From assembly GCA_002427745.1 (NCBI GenBank), contig DIYF01000187.1, forward strand, positions 61,092-125,091: a stretch of DNA of 64,000 nucleotides, in the 5' to 3' direction. This DNA is from Roseivirga sp. UBA6061. GTDB taxonomy: Bacteria; Bacteroidota; Bacteroidia; Cytophagales; Cyclobacteriaceae. The position numbers were made by a program, and so were the translations under genes. The notes under the pieces are model-generated. The model searched no databases. It saw only the letters and a list, made by a program, of their open reading frames with translations, and had not been told where the DNA came from. Positions 9,030 to 18,647 of the stretch are shown here, piece after piece (position 1 is the first letter of the stretch; every line of letters starts with the position of its first letter).

Positions 9030-10577
9030 ATGAAAAATAACCTGAATTTCCTTTGGTGCAGCATCATCCTGCTTTGCACATCCTTATCACTCAAAGCTCA
9101 AAATACTTATGAGGTAACCTGGACGGATGTGTCCGGTGTCGATATTGACACAACCACCATTATCAAACAGTCAGCACTGGGTACGGCCTGGGCAGGGGCT
9201 GCATCTGTTAATGAGTTGCAACCCGCTGTCGATGGCTGGTTTGAGTTTACGGTAGTGCGTTCTATCGGGTACAGTGATTTTTACATTGGCTTTTCCACGG
9301 AGAATATTGACGTGGCGCCCGGCACGATCCGCCATGGGCTCAGATTCAAGGTCAATTCCCAAATCGACTTTTTTGAAGGGGGGACGTCCAGAGGAACCAT
9401 CACCAACTTCAATGTAGGAGATACGTTCAGAATGGCCCGTGAAGGCGCTAATATCAAGATTTACAAAAATGGATTATTGGTTAACACCTATGGAAGAGAA
9501 GATAATCTTCCACTTATCGTAGATGCCACCTTAACCGGTCAATATGCTGCAATTGGCAATGTTATAGCTTCTTTTGATGCAGGCCCCGGAGGTACGGTTA
9601 TGACTCCACTGCCGGTGACTCCTCCGGCACCACCGTCAACCGAGGTCGGTGACTTCTTTGCAGTGGACTGGACCGATCTGGTAGGTATAACGGTGGATTC
9701 GCTTACTTTAAAAAGTGATGCCCCTACGGCATGGGGTAATTCAGGGGCTGCCTCAACCAACCGACTGGGAGCTGGTGAAGATGGCTGGTTTGAGTTCGAT
9801 ATTGTTACTGGAGTAGCCTACAGCAACTTTGCTATTGGTTTTTCAACCACCAACTATGGCGCAGATTTATCCACCATCAGACATGCCCTCAGATTCAAGG
9901 GTAATACACAGGTTGATTTTGTAAACGGAGGCACCATCCCTGCTTTTATCACTAGCTATCATACCGGAGATAAATTTCGCATGGGGCGTGAAGGCGAGGA
10001 TATCGTGGTTTACAAAAACGGAGTGGAGGTTTTCAGGAGATCTGGTGGTAATGATGTTTCTCTCATCGTAGATGCTGCTTTGTACAGCTCAGCGGCACAT
10101 GTGGGTAATGTAGTGGCCTCCTTTGGTAATACTGCATTGCCTACAGAGATTACTCCCGGTGGTGTCAGTGGACCCTGGGGCATTTTGCCGGGAAGCACCA
10201 CTGATACCTATACTACCGGAGCCGTGGCCATACAGGGCGCTACGCTGCCTGCCGGCTATAGCCTGGCCGTAGGCGGAGAGATCATAGCGGAAGGTGTAAA
10301 GGTTACCCTGATTGAAAACTGGCCGGATTATGTTTTTAAACCCGGGTACAAGCTTCTGAGCCTGGAGGAGATTAAAAAATATATTGATGAGCATGGGCAT
10401 CTGCCGGGAGTGCCAGATGCCCGGGTGGCTGAGAAAGAAGGGGTAGAGCTTATGGAGATGAACAAAAAGCTTTTAGAGAAGGTCGAAGAGCTTACACTAC
10501 ACCTGATTAGGCAGAATGAACTCTTAAAACAGCAGCAAGAAGAGATTGACCAACTGAAGAAGAAGGTTAAGGACTAG
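9030..10577 (+). CDS. Secreted protein with two tandem repeats and S74-like tail stub
   Basis: The start is ATG 9030, because it gives a signal peptide (MKNNLNFLWCSIILLCTSLS, cleaved after KAQ); the frame opens earlier at 8958 without one. Two homologous domains of about 165 residues follow, both with WTDxxG, TAWG, DGWFEF, IGFST, TIRHxLRFK, FRMxREG and VYKNG motifs. The last 100 residues (WPDYVFKPGYKLLSLEEIKK, then GHLPGVPDA and a coiled coil) form the Bacteroidota tail domain related to phage-tail S74 chaperones. Such proteins are usually cell-surface and of unknown role. The repeat domains look like carbohydrate-binding beta-sandwiches, which is an inference. Confidence 0.75.
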   Translation: MKNNLNFLWCSIILLCTSLSLKAQNTYEVTWTDVSGVDIDTTTIIKQSALGTAWAGAASVNELQPAVDGWFEFTVVRSIGYSDFYIGFSTENIDVAPGTIRHGLRFKVNSQIDFFEGGTSRGTITNFNVGDTFRMAREGANIKIYKNGLLVNTYGREDNLPLIVDATLTGQYAAIGNVIASFDAGPGGTVMTPLPVTPPAPPSTEVGDFFAVDWTDLVGITVDSLTLKSDAPTAWGNSGAASTNRLGAGEDGWFEFDIVTGVAYSNFAIGFSTTNYGADLSTIRHALRFKGNTQVDFVNGGTIPAFITSYHTGDKFRMGREGEDIVVYKNGVEVFRRSGGNDVSLIVDAALYSSAAHVGNVVASFGNTALPTEITPGGVSGPWGILPGSTTDTYTTGAVAIQGATLPAGYSLAVGGEIIAEGVKVTLIENWPDYVFKPGYKLLSLEEIKKYIDEHGHLPGVPDARVAEKEGVELMEMNKKLLEKVEELTLHLIRQNELLKQQQEEIDQLKKKVKD

Positions 10578-10625
10578 GCAAATGTAATCCCGAAATAATG
10601 GCTAAATAAATGAACAGGGGGGAGA

Positions 10626-11429
10626 TCACCTCAGCACCTTCGCCACCCCCTCAATCAAGCGGCTATGGCCGCTCTCGATTTCTTTGAGCTCATAGTCATC
10701 CAGCAGGTCTATCAGGTGCTGCATCTCTTTTTTATTGATCACCTTATCGTACTTACCGAGGTAGAAGGTGAGGGTGGTAGGGCTGTGGTTGATGATGTCG
10801 GCAATCTTTTTCAGGTCGGGCATAAAGTGGCGGAAGATCACCCAGCTATAGTAGACCTGTGCTCTTTTAAACTCAGTATTCATCTGAGTCTCTGCAAAGC
10901 GTAAAGTGTAATTGTTCATCAGCTTCAGCCTGCGTGTCAGGTTCACAATACCTTTGAAAACGGAAGGGTTCCTGATCTGCGTCTTGAAGATTTTGCGGAA
11001 GAGCAGGGGGTAGGTAGAAAAGCGATACGAGAAATGCGTTTTGATGCCATCAGGAGAGAGCAGATGTAAGTGATCTGTCTGTTTCGGAAAGAGCTGAGCT
11101 GTGATCAGGGCGAACTTGCCTCCCATACTAAAGCCCATCACCTCAAAGCAGCCGATCTCCTCCTCAGCAAAAAAAGCCTCCATAAAATCGAACCAATCCT
11201 GGGGGTAAAAAGACTTTTCTCCACGATCCCACTGACTCTCTCCATGAAAAAAGAGGTCAAAACTATATAGCGAATGTGTCTCTTTCAGCACTTCATAAAC
11301 GCTCCTGAATACAGAATGCTCCTGACCAAACCCATGAAAGCATAGCATGACCTTATCTCCGCCCGGCCATTTAGTATATTTTAAAGAGGCTTTATCGATT
11401 GTGATAAAATTATGTCGGCTGTCAGACAT
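10626..11429 (-). CDS. Alpha/beta hydrolase
   Basis: The protein has 267 residues. It shows the oxyanion-hole region LCFHGFGQEHSVF, the nucleophile elbow GFSMGG (Ser near residue 100), a late Asp in LGKYDKVINK and a catalytic His in ESGHSRLIEG near the C-terminus. Together these complete the Ser-Asp-His triad. There is no signal peptide, so it is probably cytoplasmic. The substrate is not evident; lipase/esterase-like or small-molecule hydrolases share this pattern. It is divergent from the TetR efflux operon, with the shared upstream region at 11430-11640. Confidence 0.85.
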   Translation of the reverse strand: MSDSRHNFITIDKASLKYTKWPGGDKVMLCFHGFGQEHSVFRSVYEVLKETHSLYSFDLFFHGESQWDRGEKSFYPQDWFDFMEAFFAEEEIGCFEVMGFSMGGKFALITAQLFPKQTDHLHLLSPDGIKTHFSYRFSTYPLLFRKIFKTQIRNPSVFKGIVNLTRRLKLMNNYTLRFAETQMNTEFKRAQVYYSWVIFRHFMPDLKKIADIINHSPTTLTFYLGKYDKVINKKEMQHLIDLLDDYELKEIESGHSRLIEGVAKVLR

Positions 11430-11509
11430 TCAGGTTTTGCTTTCTCAGGATGCGAAAATGACGATTCATTCCCGTTTTGCAAGATGGTTTTACGAAATAA
11501 AATTTGGGT

Positions 11510-11534
11510 CGTGCAAGCGATTGCATTTAGCACG
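11510..11534. promoter_or_regulatory. Inverted repeat upstream of TetR operon
   Basis: CGTGC (11510-11514) pairs with GCACG (11530-11534), and inside it TGCAA (11512-11516) pairs with TTGCA (11521-11525). It sits in the divergent region between the hydrolase and the TetR gene, where an autoregulatory TetR operator is expected. The symmetry is short, so this is only a candidate. Confidence 0.3.
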
Positions 11535-11640
11535 AATAAAAGATTTTTCAATTTTTCGGAACATAACTTACTCATTCTACGTCAATTATGCGGTAGGAAA
11601 CTTTGGAGAACTTCAGAGTTTCCATAGTTTTGCCTCTGAA

Positions 11641-12270
11641 ATGGAAGTTAGAGAGAAGATAGTAGAGAAAGCCGCAGAGCTGTATATGCAGTTCGGCATC
11701 CGGTCTGTGACCATGGACGACATCGCCCGTGATCTCAGCATTTCCAAAAAAACCATCTATCAATACTTCAAAGACAAACGTGAGCTGGTAAACACCATTT
11801 GCAGCACACATCTGGAGATTGAAGACAAACGTTTTGCGAGCGCTACTGATGAGAGCGAAAACAGCGTGCATGAATTGATACTGGTTTCTAAGTGCCTGAG
11901 AGAAAGCATGCAGGAAATGAAGGTAAACATCATGAATGAGCTCAGGAAGTTTTACCCTGAGGCCTGGAAGATGTACAGCACATTTAAGACGGGTGTGATG
12001 AAAGAAGCGATTATCAAGGTAATCACGCGTGGCAAGAGAGAGGGGTATTTCAGACAGGAGCTGGATCCGGAATTGATCGCCATTATGCGCATGGAGCAGG
12101 TTGAGTCCTTTATTATGAGCAACCTCTACCCAAAAGATAAATATTCACTGACAGAGGTGCAGATGCACCTTTTCGATCATTTTATACATGGACTCTTCAC
12201 CATTGAAGGTCACCAACTTTTTAATAAGTATAACACAACAAATGTCAAGCAACATGAAGCGCTTAACTAA
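11641..12270 (+). CDS. TetR-family transcriptional regulator
   Basis: The start at 11641 (MEVREKIVEKAAELYMQFG) is preferred over the longer open frame from 11347, because it places the helix-turn-helix at residues 25-45 (VTMDDIARDLSISKKTIYQYF) as in other TetR proteins. That gives 209 residues, a usual length. The C-terminal ligand-binding half is all-helical with no recognised ligand. The stop overlaps the start of the TolC gene by 17 bp, making it the first gene of the RND efflux operon and its likely repressor. Confidence 0.9.
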   Translation: MEVREKIVEKAAELYMQFGIRSVTMDDIARDLSISKKTIYQYFKDKRELVNTICSTHLEIEDKRFASATDESENSVHELILVSKCLRESMQEMKVNIMNELRKFYPEAWKMYSTFKTGVMKEAIIKVITRGKREGYFRQELDPELIAIMRMEQVESFIMSNLYPKDKYSLTEVQMHLFDHFIHGLFTIEGHQLFNKYNTTNVKQHEALN

Positions 12271-13603
12271 GGGGTCTCTGGCGGGACTCATGCTTTTGCT
12301 GATTAGTTTTTCGGCAACAGCCCAAACGGAATATTCATTGCAGCAGGCTATTGAATACGCACTGCTGAACAATGAAAACCTCCTGAATGCGGAATTGACA
12401 AGGCAGGATGCTGAAGCTCAGGTTTTTGAAACCCGGGCAGATGGTCTTCCACAGGTCAATGCCAACTTTAATTTTACCGATAACCTGGTAATCCAAAGAT
12501 CACCTATTCCACGTGCTTTCATCTCAGGAAATCCTGATGATGAGGGAGTTGTGCAGGTAGCTTTTGGTTCGCAGTACTTCGGTAACTTCGGTATTACAGC
12601 CACGCAAATGATCTGGGATGGCTCTTTCTTTATCGGTCTCAAGGCTGCCAAGATGCTTCGTGAAAAAGTGGAAGTGGATAAGGTAAAAGCTGAAGTAGAT
12701 GTGATTGAGCAGGTGACCAAGGCTTACTACCTGGTATTGGTAAATGAAACCAGAGTAGGTCTGATCAACGCCAATATCGCTAACCTGGATTCTACCTTAA
12801 GAGAGGCCAGGGTACTGTATGAAAATGGTTTTGCTGAGAAAATTGACGTGAGCCGTCTTCAGGTGCAAATGAATAACCTGGAGGCAGAGCGTAAGGGAGT
12901 AGATCAGGGAGTCAATGTCAGTAAGAATCTGTTGAAGATGTCGATGGGGATGCCGGTTAGCGAGCAGATTGTACTCACCGATCCGCTGGAAGGCATTGAT
13001 TTCGACTATAACCTGAACGATGTTAATAACTTTTCTCTACAGGAAAGAGTGGAAATGCAGCAGCTCAATTACCTGCGCAAACTGGCTGAACTGGATATCA
13101 AGAATACCTATTCACAGTACATTCCGAAAGTAGAGTTCAGCGCGGGTTGGGGTAGAAATACCGGTACCAACAGCTTTAGCGATGTATGGAAGGGAGACCA
13201 GTGGTTTTCCAACAGTGCTATTGGTGTGAATGTAAGCATTCCGATTTTTGATGGCCTTCGCAAAAAGTACACCGTACAGAGAAAAAAGGTACAGCTGCAA
13301 ACACTTGATAATCAGTACAAGCAATTGACCAATAGCCTTTCTCAGGAACTGATCAATGCCAGAGAAGCACTGGATGTAAGTCTTGAAAGACTGGAGGTGC
13401 AGCAGGCTAATCTGGACCTGGCCAAAGAGGTGAGTGATATCACACGCGAAAAATATCGCGAGGGAGTAGGCTCAAATCTGGAGGTGCTAAATGCAGAAGA
13501 GGACTACAAACAATCTGAGACCAACTATTTGTCAGCACTTTACGATGCCATCATCGCCAGAGTGGATCTGAACAAGGCTCTCGGAAAATTAAAAGACCAG
13601 TAA
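12254..13603 (+). CDS. TolC-family outer-membrane efflux protein
   Basis: The start ATG 12254 (MKRLTKGSLAGLMLLLISFS) gives a signal peptide cleaved after ATAQ; ATG 12242 is an alternative. The mature protein begins with YSLQQAIEYALLNNENLL, the standard TolC opening. It has the two long coiled-coil halves of the family (ALxxN and later TREKYREGVGSNLEVLNAEE). It forms the outer-membrane channel of a tripartite pump with the next two genes. The downstream adaptor start overlaps its stop by one base (TAATG), so translation is coupled. Confidence 0.92.
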   Translation: MKRLTKGSLAGLMLLLISFSATAQTEYSLQQAIEYALLNNENLLNAELTRQDAEAQVFETRADGLPQVNANFNFTDNLVIQRSPIPRAFISGNPDDEGVVQVAFGSQYFGNFGITATQMIWDGSFFIGLKAAKMLREKVEVDKVKAEVDVIEQVTKAYYLVLVNETRVGLINANIANLDSTLREARVLYENGFAEKIDVSRLQVQMNNLEAERKGVDQGVNVSKNLLKMSMGMPVSEQIVLTDPLEGIDFDYNLNDVNNFSLQERVEMQQLNYLRKLAELDIKNTYSQYIPKVEFSAGWGRNTGTNSFSDVWKGDQWFSNSAIGVNVSIPIFDGLRKKYTVQRKKVQLQTLDNQYKQLTNSLSQELINAREALDVSLERLEVQQANLDLAKEVSDITREKYREGVGSNLEVLNAEEDYKQSETNYLSALYDAIIARVDLNKALGKLKDQ

Positions 13604-14766
13604 TGAAAACTCAGCAATACAATACAACTAGACATATGAAAGCGCAATCTATAACCGCAATTTTTCTGGCTGCCGTGTTTCTGGTAGCTTGTGGGCCACA
13701 GGGAGATGACCTTGACGCCAAGAAAGCCGAACTCGATGCAGCAAGGGTCACGCTCGCAGAACTGCGTGAGACAATCAAACGCCTTGAAGGAGAGATCAGT
13801 GCAGAAGATCCTGATTACTTCAAAGCGGCCAGCTCTACGATCATCGTAACTTCTATGCCGGCTAACAAGACTCACTTTGAGCACAAAATTGAAGTGAGAG
13901 GAGCTGTGATGTCCAGAACCAACGTACAGGTAGGTGCCGAAATGGGCGGAAAACTCAACAGAGTTGCCGTGAAGGAAGGCGATGCTGTAAGAAAGGGACA
14001 AACACTGGCTGTATTTGATACGGAAGATATCCAGAGAAACATTGAAACTCTGAAGACACAGCTGACTTTTGCCAATACCGTTTTCGAAAAGAGAGAGCGA
14101 CTCTGGAAAAAGAATATTGGTACGGAGATCCAGTACCTGGAAGCTAAAACCAATAAGGAGTCTTTAGAGAAGCAAATTGCTTCGCTGAATACGCAAATGA
14201 AGAAGACAGTGGTGAAGGCACCGTTTGCCGGTACTATTGAAGTATTGCCCGTGAAGGTAGGTCAGGTATTACAGCCAGGTGCTCCGGTAGCATTTCTGGT
14301 AGGTAATTCCGATATGTACATCACCACAGAGGTGTCAGAAAGCTTCGTGGGAGCCTTCAAAAAAGGAGACAAGGTACAGGCGACTATTCCTTCTTTGGAT
14401 GATACTTTTGAGTCAGAAATCATCAGCATCGGCCAGGTAATCAACGAGGCCAGCAGAACCTTTACGCTGGAAGTGAAACTACCTAAGGGACCTAACTATA
14501 AGACCAATCAGGTAGTTATTTTACAGCTCACTGACTACGTGAACGAAGATGCGGTAGTAATTCCTTCAAGAATTATTCAGGAAGACATCAAAGGAAACTT
14601 TGTATACCTGATAGATAACAATAAGGCCAAAAAAGTGCATGTGGAACTGGGCTTGTCTTATGACAATCATACGCAGGTGCTGGCCGGCCTCAACGGTGGC
14701 GAAACCATCGTAGACAAAGGCAACAGAGAAGTAGGAGACGGCAGCATTGTTGACGTCAAAAACTAA
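13603..14766 (+). CDS. RND efflux periplasmic adaptor (HlyD/MFP family) lipoprotein
   Basis: The protein has up to 387 residues. ATG 13636 (MKAQSITAIFLAAVFLVACG) gives the best lipoprotein signal with lipobox LVAC, while ATG 13603 overlaps the TolC stop. The order is a coiled coil, a lipoyl half (GKLNRVAVKEGDAVRKGQTL), an alpha-hairpin, the second lipoyl half (VKAPFAGTIEVLPVKVGQVL), a beta-barrel (ATIPSLDDTF) and a membrane-proximal domain. It bridges the inner-membrane RND pump and the TolC channel. All conserved parts are present. Confidence 0.92.
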   Translation: MKTQQYNTTRHMKAQSITAIFLAAVFLVACGPQGDDLDAKKAELDAARVTLAELRETIKRLEGEISAEDPDYFKAASSTIIVTSMPANKTHFEHKIEVRGAVMSRTNVQVGAEMGGKLNRVAVKEGDAVRKGQTLAVFDTEDIQRNIETLKTQLTFANTVFEKRERLWKKNIGTEIQYLEAKTNKESLEKQIASLNTQMKKTVVKAPFAGTIEVLPVKVGQVLQPGAPVAFLVGNSDMYITTEVSESFVGAFKKGDKVQATIPSLDDTFESEIISIGQVINEASRTFTLEVKLPKGPNYKTNQVVILQLTDYVNEDAVVIPSRIIQEDIKGNFVYLIDNNKAKKVHVELGLSYDNHTQVLAGLNGGETIVDKGNREVGDGSIVDVKN

Positions 14767-14792
14767 TTCAACCTCAACAAAACCAAGACTTT

Positions 14793-17700
14793 ATGTCACA
14801 GCAGAATAACGATAAATATGTAGTGGATAAGGAGTTTAAGTTAACCTCCTTTTCTCTCAGGAATAAGATAACGGTGTACGTAATCACCCTGCTGATCGTG
14901 GCAACCGGAATCTATTCCTATATCACCCTGCCCAAGGAGGCATTTCCGGAGGTGGAAATGCCCACTGTATACGTGAGTACCTTTCACCCGGGTAACTCAC
15001 CGGCAGATATTGAAAACCTCATTACCCGGGAGATTGAGAAAGAAATCAATACCATTGAGTCAGTAGACAATATCCAGTCTACTTCAGTACAGGATTTCTC
15101 TTCTATCGTGGTAGAGTTTAATGTGGGCACGGAAGTAAGCGAGGCCGTACTGGATGTAAAAGATGCAGTAGATAAGGCCAAATCTGAACTGCCCAGCGAT
15201 CTGAGACAAGACCCGAACGTAATCAAGTTCAGCTTCTCTGAAAACTTCCCTATTCTCAATATCAACCTGACAGACCCGACTAAGACGCTTGATGAGCTCA
15301 ACGACTATGCGGAGTACCTGGAAGATGAAATTGAGAAGTTTCAGGAAGTATCGAAAGTAGAGATCCGTGGTGTCGATGAAAAGGAAGTGAAGATCAAAGT
15401 AGATCCTTTCAAAATTGAGGCACGTAAGGTAACCTTCAACGATATAGAAAACGCAATTGCCACAGAGAACATCACCCTTTCCGGTGGTAACGTAGTGGCA
15501 GACGGGCTGAGAAGAAACGTGCGCGTACTGGGTGAATTCACAGACCCTGCTCAGCTGGAAGAAATTGTGATCAGCAATGAAGAAGGTAACATTGTTTACC
15601 TGAAAGATGTAGCCACAGTTGAGTTTGACTATAAAGACAAGCAGAATTATGCACGTCTTGACCTGAATCCTGTGGTGAAGGTAGATGTGATGAAGCGTAG
15701 TGGTCAGAACCTGTTGACGGTAACTGATAAGATCATGGCCTTACTCGGAGAGAGCAAAGCCAGTGGCGTGTTCCCTGAAACAATGAACATTGCCATTACC
15801 AATGATCAGTCTAAAGATACCAGAGAGCAGGTAAGCAGTCTGGGTAACAATATCATCTTCGGGGTGATCCTGGTAGTGACCGTACTGTTGTTCTTCCTGG
15901 GTACCAGAAACTCGCTCTTTGTGGGTATGGCGATTCCATTGTCTATGTTCATGGCCCTGATGATTCTGGGTATGCTGGGTATTACCATTAATACCATGAC
16001 CCTTTTCGCCCTGATTATGGCACTGGGTATGCTGGTAGATAATGGTATTGTAGTAGTGGAAAACGTGTATCGTCTGATGGAGCAGGGCCTGAGCCCTATG
16101 GCAGCCACCAGACGTGGTGTGGGTGAAGTAGCCTTCCCGATTATTTCTTCTACGGCTACTACTTTGGCAGCCTTTATTCCTCTGGCTTTCTGGCCGGGTA
16201 TCATGGGTGAGTTTATGCTCTATCTGCCGGTAACGCTGATTATTACCCTGGGGTCTTCACTCTTTGTAGCCCTGGTGATCAACCCGGTGTTTATTTCTAC
16301 TTATATGAGAGTAGACGGTAAGAAGGTGATTAATCATAGGAAAGTACTGATCAGGTCCATTATTGCAATTTTGGCTGGAGCGGGTATTGCTTTTGGTGCC
16401 CAAGTCATCATGCTGGGTAACCTGCTAATGCTGATAGGGGTGATCACACTGCTGAACATCTATGTGTTGGGACCAGCTTCAAGAAGGTTCCAGGCTACCT
16501 TCCTGCCATGGCTGGAAGGTATTTATGAGACAGTATTGAAAAGTGCGGTAAGAAGACCTGTGTTGTACGTATTCGGAGCTTTCGGTTTGCTGATCGTATC
16601 GCTGGGTATCTTTGCTGCCAAGCAACCTGAGGTGATTTTCTTCCCTGAAAACGAACCGAAATATGTAAACGTATTCGTGGAGTTTCCGGTAGGAACTGAC
16701 ATTGAGACCACCAACGATTTCTCTAAGAAGATTGAGGCGCAGGTGATCGAAATTGTAGAGCCTTATACGAGCATTGTAGAGTCTGTGACTACCAATGTGA
16801 GCCAGGGAGCGGCTGACCCGAATGACCCTTCTGCGGTAGGGCAGTCAGAGGAGCCACACAAGGCACGTATTACGGTGAACTTCCTGGAGAATAAGCTCAG
16901 AGGAGATTTGAAAACCAGTGAAATCATGGAGGTAATCCGTGAGAATGTAGAGCTGGAGCCGGGTCTTACCCTTACGGTAGATAAAGATGCCAACGGACCT
17001 CCTGCAGGTAAACCTGTTAACCTGGAAATCACCGGTGATGATCTGATTGTATTGCAACGTATCACGGAAGAGATTCAGCAGAGGATAGCGGTATCGGGTA
17101 TTCAGGGTATTGAAAAGCTCAAGAGTACTTTAGAGCTGGGTAAACCAGAACTGATTGTGGATATCGACAGAGAGAAGGCCAGAAGATTCGGACTTTCTAC
17201 CAACTCTATTGCCAATGAGATCAGAACAGCCCTCTTCGGTAAAGAGGTATCTAAGTACAAAGAAGGTGAGGATGATTATGAGATCAACGTAAGATTGAAT
17301 CAGGACTACCGATACAATGTTGATGCCCTGCTCAATAAGCAGATCACTTTCAGAGACAACAACTCCGGCCAGTTGGTACAGGTGCCTATTTCATCGGTGG
17401 CTGATATCAGATACAGCTCCACCTACGGTTCTATTAAAAGAAAGGACCTGGAAAGGGTAGTAGTACTCAGCTCCAATGTACTGGCCGGGTATAACCCCAC
17501 CAAGATCAACGACCAGTTGAAGCTGTTGATGGCTGATTATGATATGCCTGCGGGTTATGGCTATGCCTTTACCGGTGAGCAGGAAGAGATGGCTGAAAAT
17601 ATGGCTTTCCTGTCTAAGGCGCTGGCTATTGCGGTATTTATGATCTTCCTGATCATCGTATCGCAGTTCAATAAAGTCACTGCCCCTTTCATCATCATGA

Positions 17701-18272
17701 TGTCAGTATTGCTGAGTACCATCGGGGTATTCCTGGGGCTGGTGATCTTCAATATGAAGTTTATCGTGATCATGACCATGATCGGTATCATTGCGCTGGC
17801 AGGTATTGTGGTGAATAACGCCATTGTACTGATTGACTTTATCGAGCTGACAAGGAAAAGACGCAGAAGAGACCTGGGACTGGAAGAAGATGCGCGTCTG
17901 CCTATGGAAGAGATACTGAACTCTATCATTGTAGCGGGTAAAACCAGGCTGCGTCCTGTATTGCTTACAGCTATCACGACTATCCTGGGGCTGGTACCAC
18001 TGGCAGTAGGTTTGAATATTGACTTTATCGGAGCTTTTGCTTCCTATAATGCCGACTACTATGTGGGAGGGGATAATGTGATCTTCTGGGGACCTATGTC
18101 GTGGACGATCATCTTCGGACTGACCTTCGCAACATTCCTGACCCTGATCATTGTACCAACACTCTACCTGATTGCAGATAAGGTGATGTACAGAATTGCC
18201 AAATGGCGTGGAGATAAGAGTTTAATTGATATGTCTGAACATTCTGGTGAAACTAAAGAAGTTTTGGCCTGA
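14793..18272 (+). CDS. RND-family efflux permease
   Basis: The protein has 1159 residues with 12 predicted helices and two large periplasmic loops. The proton-relay region is visible in MALGMLVDNGIVVVENVYR, followed by GEVAFPIISSTATTLAAFIP. The C-terminal half has the counterpart IALAGIVVNNAIVLIDFIE. The length is somewhat above AcrB (about 1050), with an extra segment near residues 500-560 and an extended C-terminus. It is the last gene of the TetR-TolC-HlyD-RND operon and is followed by a strong terminator. The substrate is unknown; drug, bile-salt, metal and signalling-molecule exporters share this architecture. Confidence 0.93.
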   Translation: MSQQNNDKYVVDKEFKLTSFSLRNKITVYVITLLIVATGIYSYITLPKEAFPEVEMPTVYVSTFHPGNSPADIENLITREIEKEINTIESVDNIQSTSVQDFSSIVVEFNVGTEVSEAVLDVKDAVDKAKSELPSDLRQDPNVIKFSFSENFPILNINLTDPTKTLDELNDYAEYLEDEIEKFQEVSKVEIRGVDEKEVKIKVDPFKIEARKVTFNDIENAIATENITLSGGNVVADGLRRNVRVLGEFTDPAQLEEIVISNEEGNIVYLKDVATVEFDYKDKQNYARLDLNPVVKVDVMKRSGQNLLTVTDKIMALLGESKASGVFPETMNIAITNDQSKDTREQVSSLGNNIIFGVILVVTVLLFFLGTRNSLFVGMAIPLSMFMALMILGMLGITINTMTLFALIMALGMLVDNGIVVVENVYRLMEQGLSPMAATRRGVGEVAFPIISSTATTLAAFIPLAFWPGIMGEFMLYLPVTLIITLGSSLFVALVINPVFISTYMRVDGKKVINHRKVLIRSIIAILAGAGIAFGAQVIMLGNLLMLIGVITLLNIYVLGPASRRFQATFLPWLEGIYETVLKSAVRRPVLYVFGAFGLLIVSLGIFAAKQPEVIFFPENEPKYVNVFVEFPVGTDIETTNDFSKKIEAQVIEIVEPYTSIVESVTTNVSQGAADPNDPSAVGQSEEPHKARITVNFLENKLRGDLKTSEIMEVIRENVELEPGLTLTVDKDANGPPAGKPVNLEITGDDLIVLQRITEEIQQRIAVSGIQGIEKLKSTLELGKPELIVDIDREKARRFGLSTNSIANEIRTALFGKEVSKYKEGEDDYEINVRLNQDYRYNVDALLNKQITFRDNNSGQLVQVPISSVADIRYSSTYGSIKRKDLERVVVLSSNVLAGYNPTKINDQLKLLMADYDMPAGYGYAFTGEQEEMAENMAFLSKALAIAVFMIFLIIVSQFNKVTAPFIIMMSVLLSTIGVFLGLVIFNMKFIVIMTMIGIIALAGIVVNNAIVLIDFIELTRKRRRRDLGLEEDARLPMEEILNSIIVAGKTRLRPVLLTAITTILGLVPLAVGLNIDFIGAFASYNADYYVGGDNVIFWGPMSWTIIFGLTFATFLTLIIVPTLYLIADKVMYRIAKWRGDKSLIDMSEHSGETKEVLA

Positions 18273-18344
18273 TGTTTGTTTATAGTATTAACGTGGTGAT
18301 ACGTCCCTCGTCTGAGGGATATTCATAGTTAAGGTTGATTTGGT

Positions 18345-18375
18345 AGGCTCCCTGTGGTGGGGAGCCTCTTTTTTT
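18345..18375 (+). terminator. Rho-independent terminator of the RND operon
   Basis: AGGCTCCC (18345-18352) pairs with GGGAGCCT (18360-18367) around a seven-base loop, followed by a T-tract. It lies 73 bp after the permease stop. The rest of the 18273-18647 gap shows nothing else I can support. Confidence 0.85.
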
Positions 18376-18647
18376 GCCCTGGCCTGTTTGGTCATTCCCG
18401 GCTTTAGCCTGGTAGGGGGCAGCAAAAGCTACTCCTGTTAATAGTAGGGAGATGCTTTTACAGAGTACTCAAAAAGCTTGAGTTGAGGTCACAGGAATGA
18501 AATTGTTACTTTCTGCCCATATCACATGGCCGGGAACGTCTGATAATCGTTTTAATAGCGAAGGGTATTTGGGGGGTGAATAAAAAGACAAGAACACGGT
18601 TCCCTCATGAACTGAATTAGCGGGTAATATGTTGAATAAGTAGAGAG

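Noticed and set aside
11347..11640. N-terminal extension of the TetR gene
   Set aside because: The added 98 residues overlap the divergent promoter region and precede a complete TetR N-terminus at 11641.
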